This document shows positions 12,301 to 24,086 of a stretch of DNA of 64,000 nucleotides, in pieces. How positions within the stretch are numbered: position 1 is the stretch's first letter; each line of letters starts with the position of its first letter. A model generated the notes under the pieces. The model was not told where the DNA came from. It saw nothing but the letters and a program-made list of their open reading frames with translations, and ran no database searches. The position numbers and the translations under genes are program-made. Source of the DNA: Tetraselmis striata (Eukaryota; Chlorophyta; Chlorodendrophyceae; Chlorodendrales; Chlorodendraceae). The DNA lies in the NCBI GenBank assembly GCA_006384855.1, contig VCJN01000252.1, positions 1 to 64,000 on the forward strand. Reading direction: 5' to 3'.

Positions 12301-15300
12301 ATACCATGCATAATGCACCGCCACTGATGCATGCGCTACTTCGATGCCTCCATTTGATCTACGGGCTCAGACGATGCGCTACGGAGCTCAAAGGCTGCGC
12401 TTATGAACATTTACACAAAAACCTTCGCCATACAGCTTCCGGTGAATATCTTTGTGGCGCAGCAATATAGGTGTTCAGGCTGCATTGTCTGGTACCAGGG
12501 GGGTCAAGCGCGTCTTAGTGAGGCCAATTCACGGAATTTGAGTTCCAGGACTCGTCGAATTGAATAATACCGCTGTTGGCTTGCTAGGGTTTGGGAACCT
12601 AGAAAACTCACTTGGGGTGGTGGGGTTCTGCAGGCACAGCTGTTGGTGGTTTGGGGGGGGGGGGGGGGGGGGATGGGATGGGAGCGGCGGTGGGCTGCCG
12701 CTCACCCGGACGCGCACGGTGTGCGTCTCGCTGGTGCCCTTCTTCGGGTTGCACGTGTACTTGAGGTACTTGCCCACGCTGTTGCGCAGCTTGGCGCTGT
12801 TGAAGAGGAAGCTGCCATCGAACTTGGTTCGCAGGCCGGGCACCTCCTGCGCTGTCCCGCACTGGCGCAGCTCAGGCCAATCGGGGGGGCAGGCAGACAT
12901 GGGGGGAATGAAGGGGGGGGTGGGGTGGGGGGGGGGGGGGGGGGTAAGGGGGCAAGGGGCGCGCCTTGGGCTGGTCGCACAGCTCGCCCTCGTACAGCAC
13001 CGTGCAGACGCAGCGCCCCTGGCGGCAGAAGCCGTGCCGCCCGCACCGCCCCTGGCAGGCGGAGCCGTCGTCCTGCGCGGGGCTCCTGCATGCGGCGGCA
13101 AGCAGCGCCCCGCTCAGCAGGGAGGTGTGTCCAAGCCATGCGTAGCATCACTTACACAGGGCCGCGGGCTTGACACGTGGTGTATCCCCTGGGCGACATG
13201 TTTCGGCTCCGCCTTCACGTGACGGCAGGATCTGATCCCGGAATCCCTCACTGCGGGTATCGTATCGTATACCTAATGTGTGTTTCCACCGTACCCCGTG
13301 CAGGAAACGCATCCATCCGCAACACGGCGACCCCCAATCCAGTGCCACAGAGGCTTTTCTGTGACACCACGATGCAAAAAGGCTAGGAACTACCGCTGTC
13401 CTCGTTGGCGAAGACCATGCACGGGAATATCTCATGGTGAGTACTGTCATCCTTTCATGCTGCTAGCGCGGCATTACTGCGGGGCAGGTGGCACCCGACT
13501 CTCCTAGTGCGGGCAGGAATGACATGCAGCAAAGGGAGGAAGGAGGAACGACGCCGGTGAGGGGGTGCTCCTCCGGCATGTGCGCAAATGGATTGGGAGC
13601 GGTGTGGCGGTGGTATGCTTTATAGCTACGCGCCTCCGCGTGCGACATTTAGGGCTGCACGTGACATCAGGGCGGGCGGGATTGGGGGGCAAGAGTTTGG
13701 GTCGCGGGGTTGAGTGGGGGGGGGGGGAGGGGGGACACCCGTCCTCCAGGAAGCTGCCGTCCTCATTCGTCACCCACTCCTTGTCAACTGGGGGCCGCGG
13801 CGCAGGCGGCGCAGAGGGGGGGGGGGGGGGGGGGGAGAGAGGGGGGGGGGGGGGGCGTTAGAGAGCGGCAGAGGACAGGGCATGCAGGCCAGGCAAAAGG
13901 GGGTCAGAAGAGGGAGCAGAAGAGGAGAGAGGGGGGGGGGGGGGGGGGGGGGGCAGGCGACTGGCAGTCCGCCCCACTCGCAAACACGCCCATAAACGTG
14001 ACCCCTCTCGTACTGTCATGGTAGCCTTCGTATCTAAGTAGTATTCGGTGCCCTTACATGCATACCACGCCCGACGGGGCGAACGGCACTGCTCTTAAAG
14101 GAACCCTCACCGTAAGCGTCACGTTGAGATTCTGTGCAAGTTGCCACAGCATTTGCTATCCTGCCACTATCTGCAGTTTTGCCTGCATGCGACCTCTGAC
14201 GGGAAGGTAGCGGCACGTTTTCATTCGCAGTATCCTCATTACCGTGCCGGTACCCATACATACGGGAGGGGTGCTACAACCTCTGGCATGGGTGTGCTTG
14301 GTGCCCAAGGAGTGGTTCAGAAGAGACTGGGCCGGGGGGGGGGGGGGGGGGGGGCATGGGAGGGGGGAAGGGGGCGGGGGGGCGGCGGGAAGGGGGGCTC
14401 ACTTTTCCCCTTGCGCCGCTCCAGCTGGTGCAGGATGCACATGCCGCCGCAGTGCTTGCCCCTCTTGTACTTGCGCCCCTGGTCACGCGGCGACTGCGGC
14501 CGGGAGGATCCACCCGGGGCGGGATGGCGGGGTGGCGAGGGTGGAACGGGAGAGGGTCAGCCCGCAGAGCCGCCCCCAGGCCGCACGCTGGGGCAGCGCG
14601 GCCGCCAGCGCAAGCTGCAAGGCTCAGCGATAGCCCCACCACCGCCACCACCGCCGCCACCCCACGGCTCTGCCTCGTCAATTCCTCGATGTTCTCGCGC
14701 ACGCAAAGGACATAGAAAGTGCGGTTGGTCACACATTGCATGACATGGTACCACTTTCTATGAGATGAGGGCTGCTACACTACACCTGTCACCTATAACT
14801 CCCGCTCAGTTGTCATGCATTGCAACTGGTCGCACACCGTGATGGCTCAACACAGGCAGGCCGGCAAGGTCAGCCAGCCGCCTGTTGCCGGCTGCATCTG
14901 CCAGCAAGATAGGGCTGTACTCCCCCGGGGGCTGCCGCAGGGATGTGGGTGGCCGGGCCCCACCAGCGCCATGTCCGGGCCATCATGCTCGTCCCCGCGC
15001 GCGCTCTCAATGACCACGCCGCCCGCCTCGACCTGCGCCGCCTTGTCCCCGCGCGGCGAGTGCCGCGCCGACCTGGGCACAAGGGCCTGCTGGACGGGGG
15101 GCGGCCGCAGCAGGGACTCGATGCTCAGCCCCATGCGCCCGGCCGGCCAGAGAGGGCGGGGACAGGGAGGGGGGGGGGGGGGGGGGAGCCCACCCTGGCC
15201 GAGGCAGCGTGCGGCGGGCTGCGGCGCTCCTTTGCATTGCGGATGCGGGCAGCCAGTGCGCTGTGCTCCGTCTCCCACTTGTCCACCTTGCTGGCTGGCG

Positions 15301-16394
15301 CGTGCCTCGCGTTTGCACCGCTCGGCTGGCCGGCGCGGGCCGAGGGCGCCGCCCGGCGGTGCCGCCGCGCCTTGGCGACCGTGGCGTTCAGTGCGGAGGC
15401 AAAGGTGCTGTCCTCGCCCTGCCCAAATGCCGCGCAGGACCTGCTCAGCCTCACCGTCCTGCCGGGCCCAATGGCTGCCCCACTTGAGCATGCAACCGCA
15501 ACCGGGTGTGATAAGTTTGCGAGGGCGTCTGGAGCCAGCAGCCAGCGGCAGCAGTGCAGAAAGGGGTTGGCAGCAGGGAATTGGGGGGGGAGGGGGGGGG
15601 GGGGGGGGGGTGCACGCCATGCAGCGGCACACCTGGAGCGTGGCGTTCAGCAGGTGCTCCATCGTGGCCGGGTCAATCTGGCCTGCCACGTCAATCTCGT
15701 GGTCCTCCTCGCCGCTGCCCTCCTGCGGCGACCCCTCCTCCCCCTCCTGCGGCGAGTCCGCCTCCTCCCCCTCCTCCTCGCTATCCTGCTCATGATAGCC
15801 CTCCTCCCCTTCCTGCGGCGAGTCCACCTCCCCCTCTTGCCCCTCCACGCCCTCCCCGCGTTCCTCAGCCCCAGCCTGCTCCGCCGCGGGTGGGCTGCCC
15901 TCCTCAGCCACCACTGCCACCGCAGGGACCGGCGGCCGGCCAAGGGGCGCTGCGCCCGGCGCGCCGTGTCCCCCCCGGCTATATCCTGCCGGGGCGTCCA
16001 GGATGGGGTCCCCGTGCGCCTCGTGCATGGTGTCACTGATGTGGTGCAGCTTGTCGCTGATGGCGTGCACAACGCCCTCCTCCAGGCTTCGCATGCGCGC
16101 AAATGTCGACTTCACGCTGAAGCCGCTCTGCACGCGTGCCATAAGCGGGGGCAGGGGGGCAGCAGGCAGATGCCAGGGGGCGTGAGCATGGTGCGGATGA
16201 GCACAGAGGCCTGAGGGGGGGATTCAAGGGGGGCTCACGTTCTGGAACTGCTCGCGGTGGGCCTCCCGCGCGGACATCGCCTCGTGGTGCACCTCCGTGT
16301 GCTGGTGGCCCCTCATGAGCGCAACCACCGCCAGCAGGAAGCAGCCCGCGCCCAGCAGCGGGTACAGCCGCACAGGGGGGCGCCCCCCAGACAT
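9349..16394 (-). CDS. GT29 sialyltransferase-like type II membrane protein with EGF-like module (12 exons)
   Basis: Probable Golgi glycosyltransferase, family GT29. Exons (high to low): 16394-16239, 16127-15633, 15418-15194, 15089-14964, 14493-14403, 13787-13739, 13085-12965, 12861-12706, 12050-11673, 11255-11121, 11003-10841, 9557-9349; every phase fits, giving 767 residues. Residues 9-28 form a signal anchor. An acidic stem follows (about 53-217, repeated DSPQEGEE). An EGF-like module (about 385-421) has six cysteines (CQGRCGRHGFCRQGRCVC and a later LC). Sialylmotif L starts at CAVVGNSGVLGNYGFG (about 496). Motif S has LPTGGYFAIWMAM (about 601), and motifs III/VS show RHHYF and HDYDAE (H650, E655). 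A cysteine-rich tail ends at TAG. Introns at 12964 and 11120 have GC donors. Donor substrate cannot be read from sequence; algal and plant GT29 members are not proven sialyltransferases. The 5' end is uncertain (see 16732-16794). Confidence 0.9.
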
Positions 16395-16731
16395 CACCCC
16401 TGGATACCCTGGCCCAGGCCGCACTCACCAGCACCGCCGCGACCACCAGCTGCTCAGGACAATGGCCAACCTGAAGCAGCGACAGCCCCTACGCTGTGCG
16501 CCGTCCCGTCTATATGCGACCCCCAGCAGCAGCTGCAGCGTGCGCCTGCGGAGGTAGCAATCCAGGGGGTGGCAGTTTCGGTTTTACTGGGACTGCTCCG
16601 GCATGTGGCAAGGCGGAGGCTGCGCTGACTGCCGAATGCTGAGACCCCCCCCCCCCCCCCCCCCCCCCCCCCGCCCTCTTTCCCTCCGTCACGAGAGCGA
16701 GCCCTAAGCCCAGCCCTGCCGCACCACTTAC

Positions 16732-16794
16732 GGAAGATACACCAGCCGCTTCACCTAGTAATTTCCGCCTCTGCTTGCGTCGCCTGCTGGCCAT
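16732..16794 (-). other. Possible alternative 5' exon of the GT29 gene
   Basis: An ATG at 16794 opens a very basic peptide (MASRRRKQRRKLL) with donor-like sites after codon 13 (GTGAAG) and after codon 21 (GTAAGT). Spliced from the first donor to an AG just upstream of 16394, it would add a basic cytosolic tail before the signal anchor, which is typical of type II Golgi enzymes. The long minus-strand G run in between is unlike the other introns, so this is only a candidate. Confidence 0.35.
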
Positions 16795-16799
16795 GCAGG

Positions 16800-17390
16800 A
16801 GCACAGATGATAGCACAGATGTCGCTGGTAGCCGTTGATAGTCGTCTGAGCGAGTGCTGGGTAGCGGCCGCCGCCGCGGACTTACTGTCCGCCCCCCTCA
16901 CTACATCCGCCCTCAAGCTGCGCAGTCGCGGCAACTTGCCGACGGCCTGTCGAATGTTGCTGGGTCGTCCGGTCAGGCACGTCGCGAGCGACTGACCGTG
17001 CTAAGCGCCACGGTGTGCCGAGCAGATTAACAGCTCCGCGACTGAGACGACCGCAGCTGAGTCGCGCGATCCTCAGATCTTTTGAGGTGCGCGGCCGCTG
17101 GTTTTTTACACTACCCTGTACATTGGTACCATTGAACTTTTTGGTACCATGGGGAGGACTCTGGCGAGGAGGGTGTTGACATAGTGTGACTGTTGGCGAC
17201 TGGATCATCACTACGGGTACTGGTCATACCAGACCCTCCTTACATCTTCATCGTTTCCCGGCGCGGATGCGCGCGCTTGGACCGTCATCATGTTCTTCAA
17301 TCCTCACATACTATTATGGTCTGAACGTGTTTATGCTGGGGTTTCCTAACAATTTAACTGTCGTAGTGCGACCCGTACGGTCTGGTAGTG
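16800..17390. other. Intergenic, no gene seen
   Basis: Upstream flank of the GT29 gene. It contains a poly(C) run at about 16645-16672 just to its left and no ORF with recognisable similarity. Confidence 0.4.
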
Positions 17391-17398
17391 GTTTCAAC

Positions 17399-17933
17399 CA
17401 GGGTTGGTCTATTGCACTGCAGACTGCAGAAACTGCAGCCTGCAGTTAAGCTACTGCACTGCAGCCTGCAGTACTTCCCGAAAAGGGGTTGCAGTGCAGC
17501 TACCCAAAGTTCCCCAAATATATGCCCTTCACTGTCCCGCCCTTCCCTATAATCAACAGTTTTCAGTGCTACTACACCCTGCACTGCAGCCTGCAGTACT
17601 GCAACCCGCACTGCATCCTGCACTACAGCCAGCCTGCAGCCTGCAGTACATCAACCAAGGTTGGGCTGCAGTCCACTTTCCAGTATTGCAGGCTGCAGTG
17701 CAGGCTGCAGTCAACAGCCTGCAGTACTGCAGGCTGCATTGCAGGGTGTAGTAGCACTGAAAACTGTTGAATATAGGGAAGGGCGGGACAGTGAAGGGCA
17801 TATATTTGGGGAACTTTGGGTAACTGCACTGCAACCCCTTTTCGGGAAGTATTGCATGCCGCAATGCAGTAGCTTAACTGCGGGCTGCAGCTTCTGCAGT
17901 CTGCAGTGCAGTAGATACTGCAGTCCAACCCTG
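17399..17933. mobile_element. hAT-type MITE with long inverted arms
   Basis: A 535-bp foldback element. Its ends are CAGGGTTGG and CCAACCCTG, and it is flanked by perfect 8-bp direct repeats GTTTCAAC (17391-17398 and 17934-17941). The arms are inverted copies over about 200 bp each, rich in CTGCAG, CTGCAGCC and similar words. They share an internal stretch that reads CCCAAAGTTCCCCAAATATA on one arm and its complement on the other. An 8-bp target duplication and CAGGG-like termini are the hallmarks of hAT elements; no transposase is encoded, so it is non-autonomous. ORFs inside it are a by-product of the repeats. Confidence 0.85.
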
Positions 17934-17941
17934 GTTTCAAC

Positions 17942-18765
17942 CGGTTAAATAACCGGTACTATCCGGTTTCATTACGGGCTGCCCCATCGCCCGCGAGCCC
18001 TGCGCTCCCGGCCGGGGAGCTACTTAGGCCAGCCACTAGCAGCTTGTCTGCCATTTTCCAGCTCGATGCCTTCGGCAGCGCCCTCCCGTTTTCCGCCTCC
18101 GCCCTGCGAGCTCCTCCTCCGACACACCCTCCTCGCTGAACCTTCCTAGCCATTATTAATGGCGCCTTTTCCGTGCCTCCGCATCCTTTTTGGCAAAACC
18201 AGACTCGATTGCATGTTGAAATGTATTGATAAGCATTATAGTCGCTGCTCGTCTGCACGTGATCCTTTTACTGTATTTTAGATGAATCCAACTTGTATTA
18301 TTGCAAGTAGTGCCGGCACAGCCCTACTATTACTACCGATAGATTGAGGTATGAATATAATGAGGTGAGATCACATCCGCATTTGGTCCATGATTTTGCC
18401 AATAAAACATCGTCATCGACACGCAGGGCTTGATCCAGGTCGTGAATGACCTAATTTCAATGCCCTACGTGTATTGGGAATAGTGATCGTACCAAGGGTG
18501 ATGTGGTATGAGTACAGGGGCAGTGGTGTCACATGCCTATTTATGCACACGAGTGGCACAATTTGTGGTTTTGAAGCGCTAGCACCAAAAACCATGCTTT
18601 TCCCTAAATGAAAACGAAAGTGCTAATGGCAACGGCTACCGCCTCGCAATATGGGGTGTATCGCGCTATCGCGTTATTTCCCCCCAATTGTACGACTCTA
18701 AGTAAAATGCATGCACGCGCGCACGGTCTTAGTGTAGCCGCGCATGGGCATGTGGATCAAATTTG
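17942..18765. other. Intergenic, no gene seen
   Basis: Flank of the MITE, falling in GC content from left to right. Short ORFs only, none recognisable. Confidence 0.4.
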
Positions 18766-18801
18766 CAAACCCGATACTTATGTGGAGGGGTGTATATATG
18801 G
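18766..18801. repeat. Terminal fragment related to the 27-31 kb TIR element
   Basis: The sequence ACTTATGTGGAGGGGTG followed by TA is the same 17-bp right terminus as in the tandem elements at 27.2-31.6 kb, and the preceding bases (GCAAACCC) also match. No matching left terminus was found nearby, so this is a diverged or truncated relative. Confidence 0.6.
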
Positions 18802-19136
18802 CGTCAGCATAGCGACTACATACCCCGCTAGCGATACAACTGATATGTATCAATTTATATTCATATATTGAGCGTCGTCACACATAATTATAGTGGCATA
18901 TCTTCATCGATTTATTGGTACATGTACCTCGTGGGAAGTCTTATATCGATTTATTCAAAATATGCACCGAGCGACCGCCCACGGTACATTGGCGATAATA
19001 TCATCGACAACACATGCTTGGACTCGTACCCTTACTACCAGTAGCTAGTTGTGCCGTTCGTGATGCCGCCTTTATCGGCTGCATGAATGCCATCCTCCCA
19101 AGGTTCTTGACTAGGAACTCCGGCACCAACACCCCC

Positions 19137-19488
19137 TGTAAGTACTCGTGGCAGTACTTAGTGAAACAGGGCTCTTCCTCGTAGCGTTTGGCGAATTGAG
19201 TTGGTTGCTGAATGTAATCTCTTACAACATGCTGGTGGCATTGGATATTTATCCTATAGCGGTCCAACTGGGCACCGCGGACAGGCAGCTAGGTGCTATC
19301 CTGATGATTAGGAGTTGTAGCGCGTACTGTATTTATGTTACAAGGACTATTTATTACTGGCGCCTGGTTGTGGCCGTACCAGTACATAATACGCGTGCTG
19401 AAATATCAGCAGCAGTACAACAGTAAGATTACTTGGCCATAAAACGTCGCAGGTGGTATTAGGGTAGTCGCTAGGCGCAACCCTAACA
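19137..19488 (-). repeat. 3' LTR of the chromovirus
   Basis: 352 bp, identical by eye to the copy at 25165-25516. Minus-strand ends are TGTTAG and CTTACA. Confidence 0.95.
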
Positions 19489-19501
19489 TTCCCACCCCTC
19501 T
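19489..19501 (-). other. Polypurine tract
   Basis: AGAGGGGTGGGAA on the minus strand, directly before the 3' LTR, where plus-strand DNA synthesis is primed. Confidence 0.8.
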
Positions 19502-19608
19502 GATAAATGACGAACTGGAAAGTGTCTTTTCGCGTCGCCGATGGCCTGGCCCAGATGTCGGTTGGCGGTGGAAGCGTGATATAGCAACAGCAACAGCAGC
19601 AGTAGGTG

Positions 19609-20466
19609 TCAACGCTCCGGGATGGACTCTGGAAAACGCGACGGGTGGCGCGCTCCCAGGTTGGCGTATTCCTTTGAGCGTAGCGTGTCTTGCAGATGTC
19701 GGCTCGTCCTCGCGAAATCGTGTAGCGCCTCGACACGTCGCAGCGCGCTGTATGGTTCCCAGCTGTCATGACTTGAGTCGTAGTTCAGCCAACGCACCAG
19801 AAAGACGAGGCAGAGTCCTCGCTTGTACAGATCCTCGCGGCGCTCGATAGAGAAATCGAGTACGCGTTCAACGACGAACTCGTCGACATGGGGCTCCACA
19901 CTGGACGGTATTGTATCGGGCTGTGCATCTGGGTTGACGCACTGGCGCAGTCGACTGATGTGAAACACATTGTGGCAGTCGAACGTTGGTGGCAGGCGCA
20001 GACGATACGCCTGGCTGGAGATCTTGGCTGTGACCGGGTAGGGGCCGATGTAGCGCTGTCGGAACTTGCGCGCCGGCTGGTTGCGTATGAGCAAGTGCTC
20101 CGTTGAGAGCCAGACTTTGTCTCCTTCTGCGAACTCAACAGGGCTGGTTTTGCGGTCGGCATAGACCTTTTGATATTCATCAGCAAGCTTCAGTTGCTCA
20201 GTAATCAACATGTGAATATCTTGAATATTCGCAACTGTGTTGCGTGCATCTTGGTTGGCAGTAGCAATCAGATCAGGTGGTGTTAGTGGCATCATGCCAT
20301 AAATTGCCTCAAAAGGGGCATAATGTGTTGCTGAATGGACTGAATTGTTGTAAGAAAATTCAGCAAGAGCCAAATGACTTAACCAAGAGTCCTGTTGCTT
20401 GTGAACAAACGCACGTAATATTTGCTCAATAGTTCTATGGGTGCGTTCAGTTTGACCGTCAGTCAA
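19609..20466 (-). pseudogene. Integrase C-terminal part with chromodomain
   Basis: The ORF begins at TDGQTERTHRTIEQ, the end of the integrase catalytic core carrying the last acidic residue (E of QTER). It continues with the usual SH3-like region (GDKVWLSTEHLL, KFRQRYIGPYPV, VFHISRLRQC). A C-terminal chromodomain follows (VERVLDFSIERRED, FLVRWLNYDSSHDSWEP), which in chromoviruses guides integration. It ends in TGA. It is in the same frame as the preceding RT-RNase H ORF but separated from it by a TGA at the deletion junction (20473-20475). The first two catalytic aspartate regions are absent, so integrase should be inactive. Confidence 0.88.
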
Positions 20467-20472
20467 ACTCCG

Positions 20473-22067
20473 TCAGTCAAAATCCATTGAGATTATCTCC
20501 CAAGGCTTGGTTGCCTTTGGCAAGGGAAATAAAGAACCATGAGGCTTGGTGGTAGCTGCTTTGATTCTAACGCAAGTATCATAGTGTTTACAGTAATGCT
20601 TGACTGTGGTATTCATTTGCGGCCACCAAAACATACGCAGTATGTTGGCAAGAGTGCGGGTATGAGTGGGGTGTCCATTACCAACATGATACTCCTCAAT
20701 GATGAGTTTTCTCAGTTCAGAATCATTGGGTATACAGACCTTATCTGCCATGTAGTAGAGACTATCAGTCTCATCTTGTCGCACACCGTTGGGGGTGCGT
20801 CCATGACTGTAGGCAACATCAGTGATGTAGGCAGCTTTGATCTTGTTTATTAGCTTGCTGTCAATCTGCAAGGCGGACATTGCTGACAAATAGTCCTGCA
20901 TTTGTTCAAGGTCAGCTTCGACCAGCTGGTTTTCATATTCAGTCAATGCATAATGCAAGTCAGGGCGGCGAGAGAGAGCATCAGCCTCATTGTCAGCGCC
21001 TTTGCGATATAATATCTGCAACACAGGCTCATTAGTCTGTGAGTTGACTGCCATGTATGGTGAGATTTCATGTAACCATAGGGCATGGCGTCTGCCTAGT
21101 CCTTCCTGTGTAGGCAAATGCCTCAATGTGGCATGGTCAGTTATAACTGTAATACGGCGACAGCCTTCCAAGTAGCAGCGCCATTCTTTCAGAGCACATA
21201 CCACACCCAAGAGCTCTTGGTCATAGGTGGGATAATTTGTTTGTGCAGCCTGCAATGTCTTTGCATAATAGCTGCAAGGGTGTAAGTGGCCATCAGCCTT
21301 AGCCTGGAGCAGAACTGCACCTAAGGCATATTTGCTGGCGTCAGTAGCCACTACAAACTCAGCATCTTTGCCGGTGACAGGGCTTGCCAGCACTGGGGAC
21401 TGGCACAAGGCTTGCTTCAGTTTTACAAATGCAGCTTGGCATTCAACTGTCCAATCAAATATGTTATCCTTTCTTGTGAGGGCATATAACGGTGCTGCAA
21501 TAGCAGAATAATTGCGCACATAGCGTCGGTAAAAATTGCAGAAACCAAGATATTGTTGGACATTCTGAACGTTGTTAGGCCTGGGCCAATCCTGAACAGC
21601 CTTGATTTTATTAGGCGAGGGTCTTAGGCCAGCGTGTGATACCATATGTCCAAGGTATTCTAGTTCATTCTTGGCAAACCAGCATTTCTGTAATCGTAGT
21701 CTAATGTCATTAGACTCGAGCATAGTAAGAGTTGTGTCCAAATGTTGCAAATGTTCCTCAAGCGAGTTGTTCAAAATCAAGACATCATCCAGGTATACAA
21801 GTATAAAGGTATGCTTGTGTGGCTGGAGTATAGATGTCATCAGGCGTTGAAAAGAGGAGGGAGCACTGGTGAGTCCAAATGGCATTACTAGCCACTCTAA
21901 TTGGCCATAGACAGTTCGGAACGCTGTCTTAGGAACATCAGGTAGATTAATCTGGAGTTGGTGATAACCTAAGGCGAGATCAAGAGCTGAATAGACAATA
22001 GCACCAGATAGCATATCAAGTAATGCATCAGCAGGTGGAACAGGGAACTCGACCTTTTTGGTGTACT
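20473..22067 (-). pseudogene. Pol: reverse transcriptase (C-terminal part), RNase H, integrase zinc domain
   Basis: The frame resumes after a frameshift near 22067. Reverse transcriptase palm motifs are present (FPVPPADALLD, LALGYHQLQI, MPFGLTSAPSSFQRLM and the catalytic YLDD). RNase H follows with VATDASKYALGAVLL, YDQELLGVV and ITDHATL. The GADNEADALSRRPD linker and an H2C2 integrase zinc finger (HVGNGHPTHTRTL, CKHYDTC) complete it. It stops at TGA immediately after ISMDFD, where the integrase core should continue. Confidence 0.9.
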
Positions 22068-23960
22068 TTTCAATTGACGGTAGTCAATGCACATGCGCAG
22101 ACCGCCATTGGCCTTGCGGGCGAAGAGAACAGGAGCTGCATATGGAGAGAAGGACTCCTGTATAAACTGTTTCTCAAGAAAAGAATTCAGTTGTGTTCTT
22201 AGTTCCTCTAATTCTGCAGGTGATAATCTGTATATTTTTCCTGCAGGAACTTGAGCATCAGGAACAAGAGGGATCTCATGATCAAGACCAGGGCGTAATT
22301 GTGGAAGGTTGTCAAGCGGAGAGCATATTGGTTTATGCTTTCGCAATAAGTCTCTGATTTGAGCGGTATAAGCTGCAGACTGGTCAGTGTCAATTGTATT
22401 TATCTCATCATGAATATCGAGCTCATCACTCTCTTTGGTGGCATTGTATTGTTTAACAATGGCGCAGAAATAAACTGTGTCAGGGTCATGCTTGGCAATT
22501 TCTCTGGCCATGGCATTAGCATGAACCATTCTGACATTAGCATGGCGGGGCTCTGTTTGGCATTGGACTTTTAGTCCTGTGGAAAATGTCATCAGACCAG
22601 ATTCCCAATCAACATGTGGGTTGTGTTGTTTCAGGAATTGCATCCCTAAAACCAGATTGAAATTATGTTGTAACGGTGTGATAGTGAAGTCAATGGGTAT
22701 TGTGTAATTGTTGATATTTAATTCAAGGGTGATTTTTTGTGAAGCGAGAACTATTCTACCATCAGCAAGAATAACTCTTACTTTATTTTGAAGTGGTGTA
22801 GTTGGTATTTTATTTTCTTTGACATACTTGGTGCTGGCAAAGTTCAAAGTAGCACCGCTGTCAACCAGTACGGAAGGTGTTATATTAAATTCAGCACATG
22901 TTGGGTGTAATAGCAATAAGTCATGATCAGACTTGCTGGTAACAAAACATTTTCCTGTCATCATACGTGACTGGTGGGACTTTGTGGCTTTTGGTTTATA
23001 TTCCTTACCTTGCTGTTCAGCCAGCATGGTTTTGAGTTCCTCAGTGGTAACGACGTCATTAATTGCCTGGGCTGAACGTTCCTCAACAGTGTAGTCAGCC
23101 AGGTAGACATCAACATACCACTCAGTGGGTCCCATAGGTTCAGTATCAGTCGCTGAACTGGATGTGTGAAACAGATATGTTCCAGGCGGGTAGCTATGAA
23201 TTTTCTTATATTTTGAAAGCAGTGGTTTCCAGGATTGTCCTAATTGTGAGGACCATCTGGGCATAACAATAATACCTCTTCTGTCAAAAGGTGACTCTTG
23301 TCTTTGCATCTCAAAATGCTGCAAGATATGCAGGGCTGTGTCATCATACACTGGATTGATGAACACAGTTTTACCTTTGATATATTGTTGCAGAAATGGT
23401 TTTTCAGCACTGCAATAATCTGAACAGACAGCATCATATGCTGAGGCACAGGCATCAAAAGTGACTGGACCATAGGCATAATTCAGTCTCTTGAATTCTG
23501 CTCGGTCAAACACAACAGAGTCAGTTGGACATGCATTTGGTTTTGCATATTTGTCAATTTCAGTGTCATTCTTTTGATTACTGTTTTTGGTACGCATTCT
23601 GCGCACTCGAGATCTCTTTTGCATGATAGTCAGTTTGGCATGCAGTTTAGCATGCGTCTTTTTGTCTTTGACATTTTTGTCGACATTTTCTCTGCACCCT
23701 GTCTCGTCCTCGATGTCGGCAACGAGGTGTGAATGAGCACAGGAACACCCATGAGCTTCATGCTCAGGTTGTGAGTCGGAGGGGTTCAGTGCCGCGGGAG
23801 CGCAATGCTCGACCATATCGACATCTGTATCCTCGATCTCATGTAGGGGCTGAGCAGGCAGTTTAGCAGTGCATGCATGTTTGCATGGACTCGGCGACAT
23901 GTCAGTGTCAATTGTCTCAATTACATTGAGAGGCACAGGTTGGCATGTCGCCCAACACCG
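22060..23960 (-). pseudogene. Pol N-terminal part: methyltransferase-like region, protease, start of RT
   Basis: Same frame as gag, beginning right after a TGA at 23961-23963. It has about 140 residues of charged, histidine-rich sequence, then a region resembling phage-type DNA N6-adenine methyltransferases (TFDACASAYDAVCSDY, VFINPVYDD) around residues 145-270. A retropepsin-type protease with VLVDSGATLNF follows at about 357-366, and then the first RT block (GGLRMCIDYRQL). Just after that the frame shifts by what looks like one missing base; the correct continuation lies in the next frame. A methyltransferase-like segment is not a standard gypsy domain, and its catalytic NPPY-type motif reads NPVY. 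Confidence 0.82.
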
Positions 23961-24086
23961 TCATTTGTTTTTATGTATGTCGATCTTGTCGACTTGCTTG
24001 GCTAGCTTGTTAGCTGCCACTTTGGCTTTGAACTGTTCTTTGTCATGTTCAGACGCATGGCGGCATTGATAAATTGAGTGGCCTTT

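Noticed and set aside
14847-16142. A single 431-codon minus-strand ORF as one exon of the GT29 gene
   Set aside because: It spans two C-rich introns; splitting it into three exons gives consistent phases and removes poly-proline stretches.
22040-22080. Programmed frameshift between two pol ORFs
   Set aside because: The shift falls in the middle of the RT palm rather than at a gag-pol border, and no slippery site or pseudoknot was seen.
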